Origin: CAG-791 sp003447895 | GTDB lineage: Bacteria > Bacillota > Clostridia > Lachnospirales > Lachnospiraceae | DNA: 14,092 nt | NCBI GenBank assembly: GCA_946620035.1 | Contig: CAMOMX010000053.1 | Coordinates: 1-14,092 of the forward strand | Reading direction: 5' to 3' | Shown: positions 8,520 to 13,260 of the stretch, in pieces | How positions within the stretch are numbered: the first letter of the stretch is position 1 | Layout of the letters: every line of letters starts with the position of its first letter | Notes under the pieces: model-generated | Told to the model about the DNA's origin: nothing | Database searches by the model: none | What the model saw: the letters and a program-made list of their open reading frames with translations, nothing else | Made by a program: the position numbers and the translations under genes

Positions 8520-8573
8520 ACGCGGTACGGGCGCCGGGACTTTGGCGGGTGCCGGAGCTTTGGCGGGCGCCGG
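8520..8573. repeat. 18-bp GC-rich tandem repeat in the helD leader
   Basis: Three 18-bp units (8520-8537, 8538-8555, 8556-8573), each ending in GCCGG on the plus strand, lie 39-92 bp upstream of the helD start. The last two units are the most alike and the first is degenerate. On the minus strand they read PAPAKA, PAPAKV, PAPVPR in a frame that has no canonical start codon and ends at the TGA overlapping the helD GTG. Confidence 0.8.
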
Positions 8574-8590
8574 GGCGTACTCAATATTTA

Positions 8591-8619
8591 AGTATACAAC
8601 TTCGGGGGAGATTAGTGAA
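8591..8619 (-). promoter_or_regulatory. Predicted promoter for helD
   Basis: On the minus strand TTCACT (8619-8614; 4/6 match to TTGACA), 17 bp, TATACT (8596-8591; 5/6 match to TATAAT). The predicted start of transcription is about 100 bp before the helD GTG, so the 18-bp repeats would be in the leader. It lies just outside the left end of the proposed mobile element (8639). Confidence 0.5.
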
Positions 8620-8640
8620 ATATTTCATGATTGAGTTCTG

Positions 8641-8938
8641 TTAGGCGCAGCCACAAATTTTTCTTCAATAGTCTCCCACCTATTGTTTTCATTCTCATCA
8701 ATCTCATCCTAATTAGGTATAGAAAAGATTTTCCTATATTAAGTTCCATCGCCCTTAGACCGGATTAGGTATTACAGCAGGATTACCAGCTCCCATTCCC
8801 AACAAATCTGCCCTCACCAACTGCGCTCAGTCAAATTGTTGGAGATATGTCTTCTTTATTTTTACAACATACCTAATCTCAACAATTTTTCCAAAGTCTG
8901 TATGGAACAGCTAATCAAAAAGTGCTTATAATACCTAA
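8641..8938. repeat. Left array of five bipartite sites
   Basis: Each site is an 8-mer (TTAGGTAT or variant), exactly 22 bp, then a second half. Forward sites: 8641 (TTAGGCGC; second half GTCTCCCACC at 8671, class A), 8713 (second half GTTCCAT at 8743, class B), 8765 (ATTCCCAACAA at 8795, class A). Inverted sites: ATACCTAA at 8869-8876 (second half 8836-8846, ATCTCCAACAA on the minus strand, class A) and ATACCTAA at 8931-8938 (8902-8908, GTTCCAT on the minus strand, class B). Start-to-start steps are 72, 52, 104 and 62 bp, close to whole turns of B-DNA. These look like protein-binding sites. Confidence 0.85.
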
Positions 8939-9055
8939 CCGCCGCTCTATTTTGAAATTCATCGGAGACTTTTCGCCATGTATTTTCATCAGTACCCAAA
9001 AGAAAAATCCTCCCCCGGCAGCCAGACAAGCAAGCGTGCCTCGGTATGCAGACGT
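8939..9055. other. Gene-free spacer
   Basis: The stretch between the left site array and the 40-bp repeats contains no open frame with a ribosome binding site, and I see no clear hairpin or promoter. It is unremarkable apart from its lower GC content. Confidence 0.5.
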
Positions 9056-9150
9056 CCCCCTGCGCACAAGCATTCTCCCCCTGCACACAGACGCTCCCCC
9101 TGCGCACAAGCATTCTCCCCCTGCACACAGACGCTCCCCCTGCGCACAAG
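9056..9150. repeat. 40-bp C-rich tandem repeat built of 20-bp half units
   Basis: Two full 40-bp units (9056-9095, 9096-9135) and a partial third (9136-9150) are essentially identical. Each unit is made of two related halves, CCCCCTGCGCACAAG plus CATTCT and CCCCCTGCACACAG plus ACGCT. A degenerate half unit (CAGACGT) precedes the array. It ends about 40 bp upstream of the nuclease promoter. The repeated C-runs are suited to a DNA-binding protein array or to unusual DNA structure. Short frames across it (Cys/Gly-rich) are artefacts of the repeat. Confidence 0.85.
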
Positions 9151-9169
9151 CGCCCCAGTCGGAATATAC

Positions 9170-9183
9170 ACGAATTAATTCGT
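9170..9183. promoter_or_regulatory. 14-bp perfect palindrome, possible operator
   Basis: ACGAATTAATTCGT is perfectly self-complementary and lies 7 bp upstream of the -35 box of the nuclease promoter. A dimeric regulator site is a reasonable reading; no regulator gene is present in the element unless the nuclease-like protein controls itself. Confidence 0.45.
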
Positions 9184-9190
9184 TTATAAG

Positions 9191-9219
9191 TTGCATTTTT
9201 CGGCACAGACTCTTATAAT
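9191..9219 (+). promoter_or_regulatory. Promoter of the nuclease-like gene
   Basis: TTGCAT (9191-9196; 3/6 match to the -35 consensus), exactly 17 bp, TATAAT (9214-9219; perfect -10). The predicted transcript starts near 9226, giving a leader of about 70 nt before the ATG at 9296. Confidence 0.7.
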
Positions 9220-9295
9220 CTGCATATGAGTGCTACTCATTTCTGATCTGCAAATCTTATATCATTTCTGTTTCCATTCGGAAGAAAGGAGTCCT

Positions 9296-10126
9296 ATGAC
9301 ATTACAGCAAGCTTTGGAATCCAAGAAACAAAACCTGATTTTAGAAAAGCACAAATTGCAAAAACAATTAAGCAAAATGCCTGAGGGCAGGCTGATCTTC
9401 AGCAGAAGCATCGTCAGAAACAAGCCTTATTACAAATGGTATGTATCCACTTCCTCAGGCAGACGTTATATTCCCAAAAAAGACCGGCAATTTGCCCGCG
9501 AACTGGCCAAAAAGAAGCTCCGCACAAAGCGCCTTTCCGATGTAGAAGCCGAATTAAATGCAATCGATTCTTATCTGAAAAAACACAGCGAGGGCTCAGA
9601 ACTGGAGGCATTTCTTGAATCTCCGCCTTTTTTCTGTCTTTTGGCAGATACCGAGAAAGTTCCCGACAGCGATTTATCGAAGGAACTCGAGAGATGGGCA
9701 AATGAAGAATACGAAACGAACCCCTTCTACCCTGAGCGCAGGAATATACCGGCAGTGAACGGTTTGATGGTGCGCTCAAAAACGGAGGCATTTATCGTAA
9801 TGCTTTTAGTTTCCAATAAGATTCCTTTTCGCTATGAATGCAAGATTGAACTGGATGGTGAAATTCTGTATCCCGACTTTCTAATACGCCATCCGGTCAC
9901 CGGTGAATATTACTACTGGGAGCACTTTGGTCTTCTTGAAGATCAGGTCTATCGCTCTCATTACTTCAAAAAAATGCGGCTGTACATGAATAACGGAATT
10001 CTGCCTGACAGCAATCTAATTCTCACTTATGAAAGCCTGTCACATCCTTTTAATCTCCACATCGCCGAAGACAAAATCAAAGAATTCTTTCTCGTAGATA
10101 CGGAGTCAGCAAAGAGCTTTTTGTGA
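9296..10126 (+). CDS. PD-(D/E)XK nuclease-like protein of a putative mobile element
   Basis: This 276-residue protein begins at an ATG at 9296 with AAGGAG close upstream; an upstream GTG at 9230 in the same frame lies too close to the predicted transcription start to be used. The N-terminal part is basic: a coiled-coil-like helix (1-27), then a beta-rich segment KPYYKWYVSTSSGRRYIPKKD (in two parts, 43-63) that may bind DNA, then a Lys/Arg-rich helix (64-97). The C-terminal half looks like a restriction-endonuclease fold: E164 in RSKTEA, D194 in YPDF, and E209 in YWEHFG, with K225/K226 later. The usual Lys of (D/E)XK is replaced by Phe in E-H-F. I recall similar YWEHFG proteins in Clostridia, usually of unknown function. 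Lower GC than its neighbours suggests transfer. Role in moving the element is an inference; solitary defence nuclease is the main alternative. Confidence 0.75.
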   Translation: MTLQQALESKKQNLILEKHKLQKQLSKMPEGRLIFSRSIVRNKPYYKWYVSTSSGRRYIPKKDRQFARELAKKKLRTKRLSDVEAELNAIDSYLKKHSEGSELEAFLESPPFFCLLADTEKVPDSDLSKELERWANEEYETNPFYPERRNIPAVNGLMVRSKTEAFIVMLLVSNKIPFRYECKIELDGEILYPDFLIRHPVTGEYYYWEHFGLLEDQVYRSHYFKKMRLYMNNGILPDSNLILTYESLSHPFNLHIAEDKIKEFFLVDTESAKSFL

Positions 10127-10170
10127 GTCGGTTGCCGGCGCGGGGGCTTTTAGCTTCTGTGTCGAGCCGG
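10127..10170. other. Short GC-rich segment after the nuclease gene
   Basis: The 44 bp between the stop codon and the first right-array site contain GCCGGCGCGGGGGC followed by TTTTAGC. I could not fold it into a convincing terminator. Confidence 0.3.
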
Positions 10171-10527
10171 TTAGGTATCAGCCCTTCATTAGAAGCACTA
10201 ATCTCCATCAGTTCTGCATATACTTACCGGTTTTGCCCAAGATTAGGTATGGATTCATCTCATTTTTAGTTCGTTCCATCAGGTTTGCGCCAGTTTAGGC
10301 ACTGCTGCGGATAATTTATTTTAGTTCCAAATTATTTCCTGGCAGAATCATAAATCATACGTATTGTTGTAGATTTAAGATGCATTTTCTCAAAGGATAC
10401 CTAAAATGGTTTCCCTGAAAACTAATCGTATGGAACTTCTAATTAAGAGTTGTGTTCAATACCTAATTTTTGCATTGGGCAGAAATCTGTTGGAGATTAT
10501 TCTGCTTTTATCGCCACCTGCACCTAA
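10171..10527. repeat. Right array of five bipartite sites
   Basis: The same bipartite motif as on the left. Forward sites: TTAGGTAT at 10171 (second half ATCTCCATCAG at 10201, class A) and at 10243 (GTTCCAT at 10273, class B). Inverted sites: ATACCTAA at 10397-10404 (second half 10364-10374, ATCTACAACAA on the minus strand, class A), ATACCTAA at 10459-10466 (10430-10436, GTTCCAT on the minus strand, class B) and GCACCTAA at 10520-10527 (10487-10497, ATCTCCAACAG on the minus strand, class A). The 22-bp gap is kept in all five. Start-to-start steps are 72, 154, 62 and 61 bp. The outermost site forms the right inverted repeat. Confidence 0.85.
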
Positions 10528-10544
10528 CACTTCTTCGGCGCAAC

Positions 10545-10705
10545 CACTCTAAGCGCCGAGATGCGCCCCAGCCCCCTCATCACCCCGGAACCAGGTCGCC
10601 CCAAGGCAGTCCGGCACACCCCAGCCCCCTCATCGCCCCCGCCCACGCACAGCCCACCCCCGCTCACGCGCGGCCCCAAGGCAATCCGCCCAGACAGCGC
10701 CGCCC
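10545..10705. repeat. GC-rich imperfect repeats between the element and the MocR gene
   Basis: CCCCAGCCCCCTCATC occurs at 10566-10581 and again at 10619-10634 (period 53), and GCCCCAAGGCA occurs near 10599 and 10673. The stretch is strongly C-rich on the plus strand and has no convincing gene. It directly follows the early stop of the MocR-like gene on the minus strand and may be degenerate or expanded sequence that replaced that gene's end. Confidence 0.6.
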
Positions 10706-11905
10706 TCACATCTCCGCCGCCTGCCTCCTCTTCCTCCTGACCCGGTTGATATGCCTCTCAAAGTCCCCGCCACGGATCAGCTCCGCGAGCATATGCTGCG
10801 TAAAGACCGGCACCGTGCACGAATAAAAAGAGATCGTCTCCTGCATCGAAGCGCTCAGCTCCGCCGGCAGGACCATATAGCCCACGCGGACAGCCGGCGA
10901 GATCGTGCGCGTAAAGGTGTTCATATAGATGACGCTCCGCAGCGGCTCCAGCGAGAAAAGTGTGTCCTCCGCCTTCGTAGACATGGAAAACTCCGAATCA
11001 AAGTCATCTTCAATGATAAATCTGTCCCCGGCTGCTGCCCACCGGATATACCCGGCCCGCCTCGACGCTGTCGCCGTGATCCCGCTCGGATAGCTGTTGA
11101 ACGGCGTGACGTGAAGGACGCTGGCCGACGATTTCTTAAGCGCGCTGAGCCTTACCCCTTCGCGGTCCATCGGCATCATCTCGCAGCGCACACCGCTTGC
11201 TTCATAGACCAGCCGGATCTTCTCATAGGACGGATCCTCCAGCGCGAACACCCTCTCCCGCCCCAGCATCTGCACGATCAGGTTGTAAAGGTATTCCGAC
11301 CCGGATCCGATCACGATCTGCTCCGGCGACACGTTGATCCTGCGGCTCCGCGCCAGATACTGCGCGATTGCCTCCCGCAGAAGCGCCGTTCCGCTGTTGG
11401 GCGAACGTTCGAGCAGCTTCTCCCCGTACTCAGCCAGCACTCTCCTCGCCGTCCTTGCCAAAATATTGAACGGAAACTGCTCCTGCTCCGGCGTCACGAC
11501 CGGCCCCCGGATGGGAATGTCGGAAATCTCGTGGATTCCGACGGAGGCATTCGCGTCCGATATGATTCCGGCATAACCATTCGCCTCCATCGCGACCCCC
11601 CCAAAATCCGGTGCTTCCTGAAAAACACCCTCCGTCCCCGGAGCCGCTGCAAAGATTTCGTTTTCCCTGTAACTTACATAGAAACCGCTCCTTTCACGGG
11701 ATTCAATATATCCCTCATCGGCCAACAGATCATACGCATGCTGCACAGTGATCACACTCGTACCCGTCTCAGCGGCAAGAAACCGCTTGGAGGGAAGCTT
11801 CATCCGGTAAGGGCAGATACCGCTTATGATATCCTCGCGGATCTGATTGTAAAGCTGCAGATAAGCCGGCTGCTTTATCTCAGGATCGATTTTATACTGG
11901 GGCAT
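10706..11905 (-). CDS. MocR-type GntR/aminotransferase regulator, C-terminally short and lacking the PLP lysine
   Basis: The protein has 399 residues. Residues about 10-80 form a GntR winged helix (AYLQLYNQIREDI, SVITVQHAYDLLADEGY). Residues about 130-390 form a class I aminotransferase-like domain, with NSGTALLREAIAQYL, EDPSYEKIR, TPFNSYPSGI and IIEDDFDSEF. In MocR proteins PLP binds a Lys in a TFSKT-type motif; here it reads NTFTRTISP with Arg at 333 (codon CGC). The protein stops at RRKRRQAAEM, about 70-80 residues before the family's normal end, so the C-terminal subdomain is missing. The ATG at 11905 has AAGGAG 8 nt upstream. It is divergent from argC. It may still bind DNA but probably cannot form a PLP Schiff base; it may be decaying. 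Confidence 0.85.
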   Translation of the reverse strand: MPQYKIDPEIKQPAYLQLYNQIREDIISGICPYRMKLPSKRFLAAETGTSVITVQHAYDLLADEGYIESRERSGFYVSYRENEIFAAAPGTEGVFQEAPDFGGVAMEANGYAGIISDANASVGIHEISDIPIRGPVVTPEQEQFPFNILARTARRVLAEYGEKLLERSPNSGTALLREAIAQYLARSRRINVSPEQIVIGSGSEYLYNLIVQMLGRERVFALEDPSYEKIRLVYEASGVRCEMMPMDREGVRLSALKKSSASVLHVTPFNSYPSGITATASRRAGYIRWAAAGDRFIIEDDFDSEFSMSTKAEDTLFSLEPLRSVIYMNTFTRTISPAVRVGYMVLPAELSASMQETISFYSCTVPVFTQHMLAELIRGGDFERHINRVRRKRRQAAEM

Positions 11906-11951
11906 GGCAGGGACTCCTTCCTGTTCTGGATTTATACTGATTATATTGTAT

Positions 11952-11981
11952 ATTATATGACCAGCATTTTAATATAACCAA
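11952..11981 (-). promoter_or_regulatory. Predicted promoter of the MocR-like gene
   Basis: On the minus strand TTGGTT (11981-11976), 18 bp, TATAAT (11957-11952). A second TATAAT lies a few bases downstream. The region is very AT-rich and lies in the divergent space shared with argC, where a MocR protein would be expected to bind. Confidence 0.45.
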
Positions 11982-12044
11982 ATCCTTGAGATTTTGTTTC
12001 CTACTGCATTTATTTCCGATATTCACCCTCTTTTCGCACTAATT

Positions 12045-12073
12045 TTCATTTTTTCACCAAACTGTGATATGAT
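12045..12073 (+). promoter_or_regulatory. Predicted argC promoter with extended -10
   Basis: TATGAT (12068-12073) is preceded by TG one base upstream, giving an extended -10. The -35 position (TTCATT, 12045-12050) is weak, as expected for that promoter type. The leader would be about 70 nt. I see no obvious ARG-box operator. Confidence 0.45.
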
Positions 12074-12149
12074 TACTTTCGATTATTACAGCTATTTCAG
12101 AGCGGATCGCAGTATTTCAACCGCAAAGCGCTTGGACACGGAGGTAACA

Positions 12150-13088
12150 ATGAGCAAAACCAGAGTATACATAGACGGACAGAGCGGCACAACAGGCCTT
12201 CAGATTTTTGACAGGATCGGGGCAAGAGATGACTTGGAACTGATGCGGATCGATGAAGACAAGCGCCACGACATCGAAGAGCGCCGCAAGTTCCTGAACG
12301 CGGCGGACATCGTTTTTCTTTGCCTGCCTGATGACGGTGCAAGGGAGGCGGTCTCCCTGATCGATAACCCCGACGTGCGCGTCATCGACGCCTCGACAGC
12401 GCACCGGACAGCGGACGGATGGACCTACGGTTTCCCGGAGCTCTCCCGGGAGCAGCGCGCCGCCATCGCGGGAAGCCACAGAGTGGCCAACCCGGGCTGC
12501 CATGCGACAGGATTCATCTCCTGCGCGGCCCCGCTGATCCGCATGGGAATCGTGCCAAAATCCTATCCCCTCACCTGCTTCTCCCTCACCGGCTACTCCG
12601 GCGGCGGCAAGAAGATGATCGCCAGCTACGAGGCGGACGACAAGGCTGAGTCTCTCTTTGCGCCCGGTATCTACGGCCTGACGCTAAAGCACAAGCATCT
12701 TCCCGAAATGTCCAAAGTCTGCGGACTTGATGCGGCGCCTGTCTTCCTTCCCGTTGTGGACGACTACTATAAAGGAATGGCGACGACCATCATGCTGCAC
12801 AACCGCCTGCTGCCCGGAGCTCCCACAGCGAAGGAGATCTGCGAAAGGCTTCAGGACTATTATCAGGATGCTCATTTTGTGAGCGTCATGCCCTACGGCA
12901 CGAATGGGACTACCCTCTACGCCAACGAGCTCGCCGGCACCAACCGCCTGAAGATCGTTGTCTGCGGCCACGAGGACCAGACCAGCGTCACGGCGCTCTT
13001 CGACAACCTCGGCAAAGGCGCCTCCGGCGCAGCTGTCCAAAATATGAACATCATGCTGGGCATCGATGAAGGGACGGGGCTTGTCTGA
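12150..13088 (+). CDS. argC: N-acetyl-gamma-glutamyl-phosphate reductase, type 2
   Basis: This 312-residue enzyme reduces N-acetyl-glutamyl-5-phosphate to the semialdehyde with NADPH, the third step of arginine/ornithine synthesis. Visible are the nucleotide-binding loop IDGQSGTTG (8-16; G10, G13, G16), the active-site cysteine C117 in ANPGCHATG, and the histidine-bearing KHKHLPE (180-186). Length and sequence fit the shorter type 2 ArgC. I start at the ATG at 12150 because GGAGG lies about 5 nt upstream; the frame is open a further 52 codons but that stretch contains the promoter. The gene stands alone here, without argJ, argB or argD. Its last codons are duplicated downstream. Confidence 0.95.
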   Translation: MSKTRVYIDGQSGTTGLQIFDRIGARDDLELMRIDEDKRHDIEERRKFLNAADIVFLCLPDDGAREAVSLIDNPDVRVIDASTAHRTADGWTYGFPELSREQRAAIAGSHRVANPGCHATGFISCAAPLIRMGIVPKSYPLTCFSLTGYSGGGKKMIASYEADDKAESLFAPGIYGLTLKHKHLPEMSKVCGLDAAPVFLPVVDDYYKGMATTIMLHNRLLPGAPTAKEICERLQDYYQDAHFVSVMPYGTNGTTLYANELAGTNRLKIVVCGHEDQTSVTALFDNLGKGASGAAVQNMNIMLGIDEGTGLV

Positions 13089-13145
13089 TTCATATGCAAT
13101 ATGGGCATCGATGAAGGGACGGGACTTATCTGATTCATGAGCAAT
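13058..13145 (+). repeat. 45-bp tandem duplication of the argC 3' end
   Basis: The 43 bp at 13058-13100, covering the last argC codons and stop, recur at 13103-13145 with four differences. The period is 45 bp, so the copy is in frame: readthrough of the argC stop would add a second GIDEGTGL peptide and another stop, and a further open stretch to the TAA at the terminator. Confidence 0.9.
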
Positions 13146-13148
13146 AAG

Positions 13149-13193
13149 AAACTGCCGCACTAAGTGAAAGAATTCTTAGTGCGGCAGTTTTTT
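13149..13193. terminator. Strong terminator between argC and lon
   Basis: A perfect 16-bp stem (13149-13164 with 13175-13190), 10-nt loop, followed on the plus strand by a six-T run (13188-13193). It ends argC transcription. On the minus strand it is followed by TTTCTTATTG, so it may also stop transcripts from lon, which converges on it. Confidence 0.92.
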
Positions 13194-13260
13194 GACTACC
13201 CGTTTATTTCTTTTCTGTCGCCGCCTTCTCAGCGCTCCGGGGACAATCCTAATTTACCGA

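Larger units (their letters stand above)
8639..10529 (+). mobile_element. Putative mobile element: one nuclease-like gene between two five-site arrays
   Basis: The interval is AT-richer than the neighbouring genes. It is bounded by 12-bp inverted repeats TGTTAGGCGCAG (8639-8650) and CTGCACCTAACA (10518-10529), matching at 11 of 12 positions, with TG...CA ends. Inside lie ten bipartite sites of the form TTAGGTAT-like, 22 bp, second half; five are left and five right of a single plus-strand nuclease-like gene. No recognisable DDE, serine or tyrosine recombinase is present, so the nuclease would be the mobility enzyme or the element depends on an enzyme elsewhere. No clear target-site duplication is visible, so the exact ends are uncertain. 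I do not recognise a named family. The inverted layout supports a mobile element over a chance repeat, but movement is an inference. Confidence 0.65.

Noticed and set aside
6343..8634. Plus-strand open frame of 763 codons opposite helD
   Set aside because: It is the antisense shadow of a helicase with intact motifs, has no ribosome site at its start, and reads as Arg/His/Leu-rich sequence without domains.
8641..8938. Structured non-coding RNA or riboswitch formed by the site array
   Set aside because: The paired 8-mers are complementary, but the 22-bp stretches between the motif halves do not pair with each other, so the conservation looks like double-stranded DNA sites and not an RNA stem.
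9056..9150. CRISPR array
   Set aside because: The repeats are direct and contiguous, with no unique spacers and no cas genes nearby.
8862..9206. Minus-strand Cys/Gly-rich small proteins (CAQGE, LCAGG repeats) upstream of the nuclease gene
   Set aside because: They are translations of the 40-bp tandem repeat, open in more than one frame, and overlap the site array; no supporting ribosome site.
10524..10709. Small minus-strand frame just after the MocR stop as the frameshifted MocR C-terminus
   Set aside because: Its Gly-rich sequence shows no convincing match to the expected MocR C-terminal subdomain, and it derives from C-rich repeats; it ends inside the right inverted repeat.
10751..11977. 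Plus-strand open frame of 408 codons opposite the MocR-like gene
   Set aside because: Antisense to clear GntR and aminotransferase motifs and runs through the MocR promoter.
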